Assembly (NCBI RefSeq): GCF_012113595.1
Contig: NZ_CP050831.1
Span: forward strand, 1,426,001 to 1,490,000
Direction of reading: 5' to 3'
Origin: Bacteroides faecium
GTDB taxonomy: Bacteria > Bacteroidota > Bacteroidia > Bacteroidales > Bacteroidaceae
Length of the DNA stretch: 64,000 bases
Part shown: positions 51,896 through 60,768 of the stretch, piece by piece
Layout of the letters: each line of letters opens with the position of its first letter
Position numbering within the stretch: position 1 is the first letter of the stretch
The notes under the pieces: model-generated
What the model saw: the letters and a program-made list of their open reading frames with translations, nothing else
The model's database searches: none
What the model was told of the DNA's origin: nothing
Position numbers and translations under genes: made by a program

Positions 51896-54142
51896 TTATT
51901 TAATGGTAAAAGAGGCTTCCTGACTTGCATTGGAGTCCCCGCCTATCCATAGCTTGTATTCACCTTTTTCCTGTCCCCAAGTCATGTCCTTGCGCGTGAA
52001 GGAGAGCTCTTCGGGAGAAAGAGTGAAAGAGACTTTACGGCTTTCTCCGGCTTTGATTAGAATCTTGTTAAAGCCTTTTAACTCCCTTACCGGGCGTGTC
52101 ACGCTGCCTTTCATATCGCGTACATAAAGCTGGACTACCTCTTCACCGTCTACTTTGCCGGTATTGGTGACGGTCACGCTGAATTGGAGCTTGTCACCTT
52201 CTTCGGCAATGACAGAAGAGGGCTGAATATCCGAGTACTCGAATGTAGCATAGCTCAAGCCATATCCGAATGGATAAAGCGGTTCATTCGGGCAGTCGAT
52301 ATAACGTGACTTGTACTTCTCGCTTGATATGGATTTCAGACCTAGCGGGCGACCCGTATTCTTCATGTTATAGTAGAGGGGGACTTGTCCTGTAACTAGC
52401 GGAAAAGTCATCGTCAGCTTGCCGGAAGGGTTGTAATCGCCGCTTACGACTTCTCCTAATGCCGTTCCTGCCATTGTGCCGGGATTCCAGGTGAGAAGGA
52501 GAGAGGAAACCTTGTCCGCCACCTCTTTAAGCTCTACGGGACGCGCTACCACAAGCAGGACAACAACCGGCTTTCCGGTCGCTTTCAGCCTTTCAAGCAG
52601 TTGCATCTGCACTTCCGGCAGTTTTAATGAAGTCATGCTTGACGCTTCGCCGCTTTCCTTTTGGGATAGTCCCATTGTGTAGAAAATTACATCCGCTTTT
52701 TGCGCCTGGGATATGGCGTCCTTGAATCCGTCAGGTATCTCCTCGTGTATCCGGCAGCCGGGGGAGAAGTAGATATTCTGTTTTCCGTACCTGCTTTCCA
52801 AGCCTTCCAGGAAAGTGACGGTACGTTTCGGGTCGGGAGCAAGCACCCATGAGCCTAACATTTCCCGTTTGTGGTTGGCAAAAGGGCCGATAAGGGCAAT
52901 TTTCTTTCCCTCTTTCACGGGAAGTACGTTATCCTTGTTCTGTAACAATACCATTGACTTCTTGGCCAGTTCTTTGGCTGCAAACAGGTTACTGTCGTTG
53001 AACAGCGTATTCTTTTCCTTTTCTTCACTTCCGTAACGATAAGGATTATCGAACAATCCCAGTTTATACTTCAGCGTCAGAATCTCGGCACATAGCTCGT
53101 TGACAGTCTCTTCGCTTACCGCCCCTTCTTTCACCAGCTTTTCGCCGTGGAAAAGATAGAGATTATCTACCATGCACATATTCACACCTGCATTCATGCC
53201 CAAGCAGGCAGCTTCCTTGTCATTATCGGCGACACCGTGCGCTATCAACTCTTTCACAGCCGTATAATCCGATACGACGAAGCCTTTGAATCCCAACTCC
53301 TTTCTTAGCAGGTCACGCATCAGAAAGCTGTTTGCCGTGCAAGGCACACCGTCGTATTCATTGAATGCACTCATTACGGTAGCGGCTCCGGCATCAATAG
53401 CAGCTTTGAAGGGTGGGAGATAGGTATCCCGCAATTCTCGTTCGGAGATGTCCACCGTGTGATAATCCCGTCCTGCTTGCGCAGCACCGTAAGCGATAAA
53501 ATGCTTGGCGCAAGAAAGAATAGTATTGTCTTTCGACAAATTATCCCCCTGATACCCCCGTACCATTGCTGCTGCGATAAGTCCGCCAAGATAAGGGTCT
53601 TCACCGGAACCTTCGGACACGCGTCCCCAGCGTGGGTCACGGCTGATGTCGCACATCGGAGAGAACGTCCAGTGCAGCCCGACGGAAGAAGCCTCTTCCG
53701 CAGATACCCGTGCGAAGCGCTCTATCTCTTCCAGGTCCCATGAAGCCGAAATACCCAGGTTAACGGGAAAGATAGTCTTATATCCGTGGATGACATCGCA
53801 ACCCAATAACAAAGGAATCTTCATGCGAGTGTTCTCCATCGCCAGCTTTTGCAGCCTATGGGCTTCCGAGGCACTGAGTGCACCGAACAGATTGCCGCAT
53901 TTTCCTTCCTTTATCAGTTCCTCGATGTTGTCTACCGAGCCCGTAGGACCTGTTATATTGCCTTTGGTGGGATAGATTATCATTTGCCCCAATTTCTCTT
54001 CCAATGTCATCTTTTTCAGGAGAGAATCTACTTTATGGGCGATTATACGGTCAGAGTTGTTATCCGTTGTCGTGCGCCGGTTGCCGCACGACGATAGTGT
54101 AAGCAAGCAGAAAGCAGCTATGTACAAAAAGTTTCGTTTCAT
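51896..54142 (-). CDS. Glycoside hydrolase family 3 lipoprotein (beta-glucosidase/xylosidase type)
   Basis: 748 residues with lipobox LLTLSSC (Cys19). The N-terminal TIM-barrel carries the GH3 signatures RWGRVSEGSGEDP (171-183) and KHFIAYG (213-219). The nucleophile is in GFVVSDY (D292). The alpha/beta sandwich domain has a SQKESGEASS loop, the usual site of the acid/base glutamate, and a C-terminal fibronectin-III-like domain closes the protein. BglX-type enzymes release beta-glucose or beta-xylose; the real sugar is not predictable here. The gene starts 6 bp after susD and is the last of the sulfatase-susC-susD-GH3 operon. Its lipid anchor places it in the periplasm or at the surface. Confidence 0.94.
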   Translation of the reverse strand: MKRNFLYIAAFCLLTLSSCGNRRTTTDNNSDRIIAHKVDSLLKKMTLEEKLGQMIIYPTKGNITGPTGSVDNIEELIKEGKCGNLFGALSASEAHRLQKLAMENTRMKIPLLLGCDVIHGYKTIFPVNLGISASWDLEEIERFARVSAEEASSVGLHWTFSPMCDISRDPRWGRVSEGSGEDPYLGGLIAAAMVRGYQGDNLSKDNTILSCAKHFIAYGAAQAGRDYHTVDISERELRDTYLPPFKAAIDAGAATVMSAFNEYDGVPCTANSFLMRDLLRKELGFKGFVVSDYTAVKELIAHGVADNDKEAACLGMNAGVNMCMVDNLYLFHGEKLVKEGAVSEETVNELCAEILTLKYKLGLFDNPYRYGSEEKEKNTLFNDSNLFAAKELAKKSMVLLQNKDNVLPVKEGKKIALIGPFANHKREMLGSWVLAPDPKRTVTFLEGLESRYGKQNIYFSPGCRIHEEIPDGFKDAISQAQKADVIFYTMGLSQKESGEASSMTSLKLPEVQMQLLERLKATGKPVVVLLVVARPVELKEVADKVSSLLLTWNPGTMAGTALGEVVSGDYNPSGKLTMTFPLVTGQVPLYYNMKNTGRPLGLKSISSEKYKSRYIDCPNEPLYPFGYGLSYATFEYSDIQPSSVIAEEGDKLQFSVTVTNTGKVDGEEVVQLYVRDMKGSVTRPVRELKGFNKILIKAGESRKVSFTLSPEELSFTRKDMTWGQEKGEYKLWIGGDSNASQEASFTIK

Positions 54143-54148
54143 GAGTTT

Positions 54149-55921
54149 TTATCTGTAATATTGAGTTTGTTTCACATTCAGCATATCCGATAATACGGCG
54201 GTAGGAATGGGCATGGTATAATTGCGCGGCACTTCCAGTTGATTACATAGAGGAATCATCGTTCTGAAATTCTCCTTGGTAATCGGGAAATTGGGCTTGT
54301 TGATGGCGTTCCATCCGTTTGTATTATTCAGATGTTGTTCGATGCCGTTGAATTCGTCGTTCACTTTGGCATCCATAGCTGCCATCATATACCCCGGATT
54401 CAGCTTGTCTATACGCACCAGTTCATAATACCGATTACTCCATTCAAGGGCTATTTCGAGACGTTTGTCCTTCCATATCTGTTCCAGTAACGCTGTGCCC
54501 GATGTTGCCGGAGAATCTTCCAAATTCGCCCGTTTCCGCACGAGGTTCAGCCATCTGACAGCCAGTCCGTCCTCTCCGGCGTGATATGCGGCTTCTGCTC
54601 CTATCAGCAATACTTCACCCATGCGGAGCAATTTCAGGTTACTCCCGCCCAGGTTCGTTTGTGGGGCATCACTTGTGCCGACCGGTTTTTCTTGTGCCGC
54701 CTTTCTCGAATAGCGGTTCGGCCATCCGGCAGCCAACAGGTTTTTGTTATTGAATGCCACCCCGTTAATCAAGTCACCGTTTATCTTCCGGAACGGGCTG
54801 CTGTTGCCCGGATGCGCCATGCCGCTGAGCGGATTGGTAACGCCGAACAGAACCGTTCCGAAATAACGCGCGTCAATAATCTCACCCGTGCTGTTTTTCT
54901 CGTACTGGTTGATAAGATTCAGCGTAGGGGCTACACGTCCGTATCCATTGTACGACCTCGGTTGTGAAGGCCGCCATCCGGCAAAGCGGGTGTCACCGTT
55001 GGCAGTAGATTCAGTTCCTATCTCGAAAAGGGATTCCGAGCAATAATTGCCTGCTCTCCGGAATATCTCCTCAAAATTGCCGTATAGCGGATACTCATCT
55101 TCCATTGCTTTAACAATCTCCACTATCTCCTGATAGCATTTCTCCGCTTTTTCCTGGTTGTGGTTGAAATAAAGCTCGTTGGCAGCCTGGTAAAGCAAGG
55201 CCTTTGCCAATAAGCCTTGTGCAGAGCCCAAGTGCGTATGTCCTTGCCAGTCGATACCGTATAGCTCCGCCCATTCCTGTTTGGTGGGAATGTACTTCAC
55301 AGCCTGGTGCAAATCTTCCACGATATAATCATAGAGTTGCGTGACAGACTTGTCATTAGTCAGCCTGGCGTACTCGGCAGGGGTAATATCTCCCTCTTCG
55401 GGCAGGATGACGACCTCTCCGAACGTATTGACCAGCATCATATAGAAGAAAGCACGCACCACTCTGTTCTCTGCAATCAGACCGTTCTTGTACTTGCTCA
55501 TAAACTCGTCGAAGTAACTGTCCAATGCACGGATATTGATATTGGTGCGGTCGATACCCTTGTAGCTTGCTGTCCATATGTCATTGATGAAATTGGTGGA
55601 AGAGGGGGCAATACCGTAAAAATTCTGGAACTGGTTGTACATGCGGTTGTGCGTCACGTTTCCCGCATCGCTTAGTATAGAGCCTCTCAACGCATTGTCC
55701 GAAGCGATTTCCCCCATGGTGCTGAAAGCGTCTCCTTGTCCTTCGCCTAATGTAAGTATGGCACTGTAAACGGACGAACTCAGCTTGACAGGGTCGTTCA
55801 GGGAGACGGAAGGAGTCATGTTGTGCGCCGGTTTATCCAGGAAGTTATCCATGCAAGAGGATAAGAATCCGGCAATCAGACCGGTTGTTACAGCGGTTAT
55901 AATGATTCTTTTGTTCTTCAT
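54149..55921 (-). CDS. SusD/RagB-family surface lipoprotein
   Basis: 590 residues with lipobox FLSSC (Cys23) followed by MDNFLDKPAHN, the usual SusD opening. Helical TPR-like region with VRAFFYMMLVNTFGEVVILP, and the C-terminal blocks LVRKRANLEDS and WSNRYYELVRIDKLNPGYM. It binds glycan at the outer membrane as lid of the adjacent SusC. It lies 18 bp after susC and 6 bp before GH3, in one operon. It is larger than the SusD at 36205-37656 and not closely similar to it. Confidence 0.94.
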   Translation of the reverse strand: MKNKRIIITAVTTGLIAGFLSSCMDNFLDKPAHNMTPSVSLNDPVKLSSSVYSAILTLGEGQGDAFSTMGEIASDNALRGSILSDAGNVTHNRMYNQFQNFYGIAPSSTNFINDIWTASYKGIDRTNINIRALDSYFDEFMSKYKNGLIAENRVVRAFFYMMLVNTFGEVVILPEEGDITPAEYARLTNDKSVTQLYDYIVEDLHQAVKYIPTKQEWAELYGIDWQGHTHLGSAQGLLAKALLYQAANELYFNHNQEKAEKCYQEIVEIVKAMEDEYPLYGNFEEIFRRAGNYCSESLFEIGTESTANGDTRFAGWRPSQPRSYNGYGRVAPTLNLINQYEKNSTGEIIDARYFGTVLFGVTNPLSGMAHPGNSSPFRKINGDLINGVAFNNKNLLAAGWPNRYSRKAAQEKPVGTSDAPQTNLGGSNLKLLRMGEVLLIGAEAAYHAGEDGLAVRWLNLVRKRANLEDSPATSGTALLEQIWKDKRLEIALEWSNRYYELVRIDKLNPGYMMAAMDAKVNDEFNGIEQHLNNTNGWNAINKPNFPITKENFRTMIPLCNQLEVPRNYTMPIPTAVLSDMLNVKQTQYYR

Positions 55922-55939
55922 GATGCTTGTTTTTTAAGT

Positions 55940-58900
55940 TTAGAATGAAAAGGAAGTGCCTATTGTAAAGGTACGGTTGTCGGGATAGAGTCCGAAATCG
56001 TCCATGCCACCCCTGTTGGCGTTGCCGGTGGAGCTGATTTGCGTCTTGTAGCCGGTTGCTTTGGTAAACGTGTGCAGGTTGGCTCCCGACAGGAAGATAC
56101 GTGCGTTGTTCATACGAATCTTTCTCAGCAGCTTTTGGGGGAAAGCGTAGGAAAGCTGCACGTTGGCTATGCTCAGATAGTCTCCGTCCTCAATGAAATA
56201 ACTGCTGTCGAGGGATGACGCGTCTCCGCGGACAAATACGCGCGGCGTGTGATAGGACGTGCCTTCACCGTGCCAGGCATCCAGCATGGCGGTCGTAAAG
56301 TTCTGTGCATCCTGACGGTATTGGGTGCGCCGGTTGTAGACTTTATGCCCCAGTCCGCTGGTAAGGTCTGCCATCAGTGTAAAACCTTTATAAGAGAACT
56401 TGGCGTTGAATCCGAGCTGTACTTTCGGGATATAAGAACCCAGATACACATAGTCGTTGGTATCTATCACCTTGTCACCGTTTACGTCCTCGAATATCAG
56501 TTCCCCTACACGCGTTCCGTTGATATGCGGCAGGCTTGCCAACTGTTCGTCATTCTGAAAGACTCCGATAGCCTTGTATCCCCAGAAACTTCCGATAGGA
56601 TAACCTTCCAGTGTCCGGTTGGGGGCATTGCTGATTCCGCCGATATTATCATTAATCTTCTTCACGTTGTTTTTCACAGTAGAGCCTGTCAGGGTAAATA
56701 TGCCCTTTACCTTCCCCATTTTGGGGGAATAGGCAACGTTCCATTCCAGTCCCTTGTTGGTCACGGTTCCGATATTGCTCGTCACATTAAACTTTGACGG
56801 CTGAATCAGCAATGGCATCATTACTTTCGATGTCTCCTTATAGAACCAGTCTACCGATACCGAAAAGAGGTTGCGGAAAGCAGCGAAATCAACGCCGAGA
56901 TTAAAAGATTTCATTTCTTCCCAAGACAGGGTGGTGTCATACATTAATCTTAGTGCATCGGTCGAATAAATATCATTATTGGGGCCTGTGACAATGTTAA
57001 TGCTGTTGGCATAAAGTGTCTGTGCATTGCTTACGCCCTTGTCATTGCCCACTACGCCATAGCTCGCTCTGAGTTTCAGTCTGTCCATCCATCGGATGCC
57101 CTTCAGGAAATTCTCTTCGGACATTGTCCAGCCGAGCCCTAATGACGGGAAGAAACCGTAACGGTTGTCTTTGGGATAGGAAGAAGAGCCGTCCACGCGT
57201 CCTGTGGCTATCACGTTATAGCGTCCTTTCAGGGTATAGGTGATACGTCCGAGGTAGGACACATAACTCTTTTCCGAACCGCCGTCGGCACCGGTCACGG
57301 ATGTTCCTTGACCTACATACCATAAGTTCCGGTTCTTCCAGGCTTCCCACGGCAGTCCGGTGGCGAACAGGTTGGCATACTGTGTACGGTAATATTGCAT
57401 GGTGAAGCCGCCCATAACCGTGAGCCGATGGTCTTTCTTGTGCAGGTTGTAGGTCAGCGTGTTCTCCAGTTGCCATGAGTTGTTGTTGGCGCTGTTGTGG
57501 GTCAGTCTCGAAATCTTGTAGGGTGAGTTGGAGTCTTCCACGTTTTCCATGAAAGCCGGAAGGAATATCTTTTCCTCGGTATTGGCGTAAGTCGTGGAGA
57601 ATGATGTCCTGAATTGCAACGGTTGGATAATTTTCCATTCCAGGAAATAGTTGCTGTTGAACCTGTTGGTCTTCCGGTAGCGGTCGTGCGTGTAGTGCAG
57701 TAGGGCATACGGGTTGTTGTCTCCCCCGTTGAAGTCGTTTTCGCTGTCGCTGTCACTGCTTAGGTTATATACGGGAGCGTCCGGTAAGCGTTTTCCCGTC
57801 AGGGAAAAGACATTTTTCTCCACTCCGCCCTTGTTGTCGGTGGTAAAGAGCATGTTCACGCCGATTTTCAGATTCTTATAAAGCTGGTACGAGGCGTTGA
57901 TTTTTGCGTTCAAGCGCTTGTAGTCGGTGTATTCTATGACCCCTTCCTGGTGCAGATACCCCAGTCCGGCATAGAAATTGGCTTTTTTCGTGCTTCCCGA
58001 AACGCTGAACTGGTAGTTTCCCGTCAGTGCTGTCCGGTTGGCAAGGTCTTGCCAGTCGGTACCTTTGCCTGCCGTCTGCCATTCGGGGTAAGGGATGGAG
58101 TTGACGGCATCCGCGTTCAGATAGTTGTCAGCCAGATATTCGAGGTTGCGTATCTGCTGGTACTGGCTTGTATTCGCTAGCGGAAGCAAGCGTTCCATTT
58201 CGGAAAGCGAGAAGTTGACGGACGCGTTCACACGGGTGATTCCTTGTTCGCCGGAGCCTTGGCGGGTAGTGGCGAGGATGACCCCATTGGCTCCCCTCGA
58301 ACCGTAAATGGCGGTGGCAGAAGCATCTTTCAATACGGTGAGAGACAGAATGTCGCTTGTATTGATGGCATTCAGCTCATCCAGCGTCATAAACTGCCCG
58401 TCCACTACGCAGATAGGTTCCGAGTCATTGTAAGAGCCTACGCCGCGTATTCTGACAGAAGCTGTCTCGCCTGGTTCGGAAGTTCCCAAGACTTGCATTC
58501 CGGGGATTTTGCTTCCGATGGCATCGAGTAGGTTCACGGTCGGGATTTCGCTCAACTCTTTCCCGGAAAGGGTAGAGATAGCTCCGGTCAAGTCTTCTTT
58601 TCGTTGCGAGCCGTAGCCGACTACAACTTCAACCTGGTCTAACTGGTTGACAGCCGGATTCATTTGGATACGGAGTTTGCTCCGTCCTTTCAGCTCCACT
58701 TCCCGCTTTTCATAACCGATAAACGAGAAAACCAGTGTGGCCCTCGGGGCTGCTTTGAGAGTAAAATCTCCGTTCAGTCCTGACGTAGCACCCCTTTGGG
58801 TTCCTTTTATCTGAATGGATACTCCGGGAAGCGGTTCCCCCGTCTCGTCCAGCACCACTCCGGTCACTTCGATGTTCTGCGCTTGCGACAAGCCTGCTAT

Positions 58901-58963
58901 CATAAGTAGGCAAATCGTGAACAGCGTCTTGCACATAAGCTTGAAATACATATTGTTTTTCAT
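55940..58963 (-). CDS. SusC-family TonB-linked glycan importer (no STN domain)
   Basis: 1007 residues. The signal peptide ends AGLSQAQ (about residue 29). A carboxypeptidase-regulatory-like domain follows (VVLDETGEPLPGVSIQIKGT), then the TonB-box-like VEVVVGYGSQRKEDLTG, the plug (ATAIYGSRGANGVILATTRQG) and the barrel ending FTIGTSFSF. Unlike the two SusC proteins of the ECF loci it lacks STN, consistent with control by the propeller/LuxR regulator upstream. It lies 30 bp after the sulfatase gene and 18 bp before susD. Confidence 0.95.
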   Translation of the reverse strand: MKNNMYFKLMCKTLFTICLLMIAGLSQAQNIEVTGVVLDETGEPLPGVSIQIKGTQRGATSGLNGDFTLKAAPRATLVFSFIGYEKREVELKGRSKLRIQMNPAVNQLDQVEVVVGYGSQRKEDLTGAISTLSGKELSEIPTVNLLDAIGSKIPGMQVLGTSEPGETASVRIRGVGSYNDSEPICVVDGQFMTLDELNAINTSDILSLTVLKDASATAIYGSRGANGVILATTRQGSGEQGITRVNASVNFSLSEMERLLPLANTSQYQQIRNLEYLADNYLNADAVNSIPYPEWQTAGKGTDWQDLANRTALTGNYQFSVSGSTKKANFYAGLGYLHQEGVIEYTDYKRLNAKINASYQLYKNLKIGVNMLFTTDNKGGVEKNVFSLTGKRLPDAPVYNLSSDSDSENDFNGGDNNPYALLHYTHDRYRKTNRFNSNYFLEWKIIQPLQFRTSFSTTYANTEEKIFLPAFMENVEDSNSPYKISRLTHNSANNNSWQLENTLTYNLHKKDHRLTVMGGFTMQYYRTQYANLFATGLPWEAWKNRNLWYVGQGTSVTGADGGSEKSYVSYLGRITYTLKGRYNVIATGRVDGSSSYPKDNRYGFFPSLGLGWTMSEENFLKGIRWMDRLKLRASYGVVGNDKGVSNAQTLYANSINIVTGPNNDIYSTDALRLMYDTTLSWEEMKSFNLGVDFAAFRNLFSVSVDWFYKETSKVMMPLLIQPSKFNVTSNIGTVTNKGLEWNVAYSPKMGKVKGIFTLTGSTVKNNVKKINDNIGGISNAPNRTLEGYPIGSFWGYKAIGVFQNDEQLASLPHINGTRVGELIFEDVNGDKVIDTNDYVYLGSYIPKVQLGFNAKFSYKGFTLMADLTSGLGHKVYNRRTQYRQDAQNFTTAMLDAWHGEGTSYHTPRVFVRGDASSLDSSYFIEDGDYLSIANVQLSYAFPQKLLRKIRMNNARIFLSGANLHTFTKATGYKTQISSTGNANRGGMDDFGLYPDNRTFTIGTSFSF

Positions 58964-58993
58964 ATTTTTCTGAATTTAAGAGTCATAAAATGA

Positions 58994-60565
58994 TTATTCC
59001 ATGCAGCGCTGAGGCACTTCGTACTGCTGTTGCAGCTTCGTCAATTCCTTTTTCAGCTCTGCCGTTATTTTCTCCGTACCTTTCTGACCGTAGATGTTAT
59101 GCATCTCCATCGGGTCATTTTTCAGGTCGTAGAGTTCCCATACTTTGTCCTGGTAGAAGTACATCAGCTTGTAGCGCTCTCCCTTCACTCCATAATGCTT
59201 GTGCACGCTGTGGAAACCGGGGAACTCATAGAAATGATAATACAGGTACTTTCTCCAGTCCGGCGTCTTTTTGCCTTCCAGCAGCGGCAGGAAAGACACG
59301 CCCTGCATCTCCTTCGGGACATCAATACCGCACATCTCCAGGAAAGTAGGAGCAAAGTCGATATTCTGCGTCAGCTTCGTGATATGTGTTCCTGCCTTGA
59401 TTTTCGGGGGGAAACGCATCATCATCGGCATTTTCATGGACTCTTCATACATGAAACGCTTGTCGAACCATCCGTGCTCGCCTACATAGAATCCCTGGTC
59501 GCTGCAATATACGATGATGGTGTTGTCGAGCAACCCTTCCTTTTTCAAGTAATCCAGCATTTTGCCTATGCTCTCGTCAAGGGAAGCAATCGTTGCCATG
59601 TACTCACGTGCGTAGCGTTGGTATTTCCAGATGGCGAGGTCTTTCCCTTGCGGGTTCTGCTCCCAGAAAGAGTCGTTTTTCGAACGGTAGTTGTCGTTGA
59701 ACCGCTTCCATTGTTCGGGTGTCATTCGCCGGTTCAGGTGCTTCCACGGGTCGAACCGCAGGGAATCGCTGCCTTTGGCTACGTTCATCTTCAAGTCGTG
59801 CCCTTCGTACATGTCGCGATAGATGTTCATCTTCTGTTTCTTGGCGGCTTCACGTCCTTCATAGTCGTCGAAATAGTTTTCGGGGACGGGGAAGTCTACA
59901 TTATCATATAGGTGATAATGACGCTCGGCAGGCCACCAGTTGCGATGTACGGCCTTGTGGTTCATCATCATGAAGAAAGGTTTGCTCCGGTCGCGGTGTT
60001 CCAGCCAGTCCATTGTTTTTTCGGTGATAATGTCCGTGACGTACCCGTCTACGCGCACTGTGTCGTTTTCGGTGATAAAGTCGGGGTTGTAATATTCTCC
60101 CTGGTCATTCAGGATAGTCCAGTAGTCAAATCCGGTAGGTTTCGTGACGAGATGCCATTTGCCGATAAGGGCAGTCTGGTATCCGTTTGCCTGGAATACC
60201 TTTTGTACCAATAGCTGCGAACCGTCGAATTTGTTTCCGTTTCGCATAAAGCCGTTGGCATGGCTGTGTTTTCCGGACATTACGGCGGCGCGGCTGGGGC
60301 CCGACAGGGAGTTGCAGCAGTAGTTGGCTTCAAAAAGCGCTCCCTCGTTGGCTATCCGGTCGATGTTCGGAGTAGGGGCAAGGCGGGAGAATTCGGAACC
60401 ATAGGCACTGATTGCTTTCTCGGCATGGTCGTCGGACATGATAAAAAGAATGTTGGGGGCGGACTCCTTCGCTTTATTCTGCGCATGAGTTCCGGCAAGC
60501 GGGAGCAGGGGAAGTACTGCTCCTAATAATAGTTTGTTCTTGGCGACTGTTTTCATAAGTTGCAT
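58994..60565 (-). CDS. Sulfatase, S1 family, serine type
   Basis: 523 residues from MQLMKTV at 60565 (60556 is an alternative; 60619 is upstream of the promoter). The signal peptide ends LAGTHAQ. NILFIMSDDH gives the metal-binding aspartates. The maturation motif is SGPSR (Ser88 to Arg92), the serine version that an anaerobic SME converts to formylglycine. ALIGKWHL and KAVHRNWWPAERH are further family blocks, and the latter resembles Bacteroides S1_11 enzymes (N-acetylglucosamine-6-sulfatases) as I recall them; the subfamily is inference. It is the first gene of the operon, so the target glycan is probably sulfated (mucin- or glycosaminoglycan-like, or algal). Confidence 0.92.
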   Translation of the reverse strand: MQLMKTVAKNKLLLGAVLPLLPLAGTHAQNKAKESAPNILFIMSDDHAEKAISAYGSEFSRLAPTPNIDRIANEGALFEANYCCNSLSGPSRAAVMSGKHSHANGFMRNGNKFDGSQLLVQKVFQANGYQTALIGKWHLVTKPTGFDYWTILNDQGEYYNPDFITENDTVRVDGYVTDIITEKTMDWLEHRDRSKPFFMMMNHKAVHRNWWPAERHYHLYDNVDFPVPENYFDDYEGREAAKKQKMNIYRDMYEGHDLKMNVAKGSDSLRFDPWKHLNRRMTPEQWKRFNDNYRSKNDSFWEQNPQGKDLAIWKYQRYAREYMATIASLDESIGKMLDYLKKEGLLDNTIIVYCSDQGFYVGEHGWFDKRFMYEESMKMPMMMRFPPKIKAGTHITKLTQNIDFAPTFLEMCGIDVPKEMQGVSFLPLLEGKKTPDWRKYLYYHFYEFPGFHSVHKHYGVKGERYKLMYFYQDKVWELYDLKNDPMEMHNIYGQKGTEKITAELKKELTKLQQQYEVPQRCME

Positions 60566-60583
60566 TATTTTTTCGTTGTGATG

Positions 60584-60591
60584 CAAAGAAA
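60584..60591 (-). promoter_or_regulatory. -7-like element of the sulfatase operon
   Basis: On the minus strand this reads TTTCTTTG (one mismatch to TAnnTTTG), with TTTT 21 bp upstream. It places the transcript start after codon 1 of the longer reading, favouring the start near 60565. Confidence 0.4.
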
Positions 60592-60768
60592 AACATTGTT
60601 TGGCGAGACATAAAAACAAACAGTGCCATTTGGTTACGTCAGACCGGAATTTCTTAGGAAAACAGGTACTACATCACTACTTCATTCTGCTTTTTATGCT
60701 TATTAAATAGATGACAATGAGATAATTATGATTAACTGTATTCTGAAATGGAAACAATCCCCGGATAC

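Noticed and set aside
59030..59911. 293-codon plus-strand frame
   Set aside because: It lies wholly antisense within the well-supported sulfatase gene.
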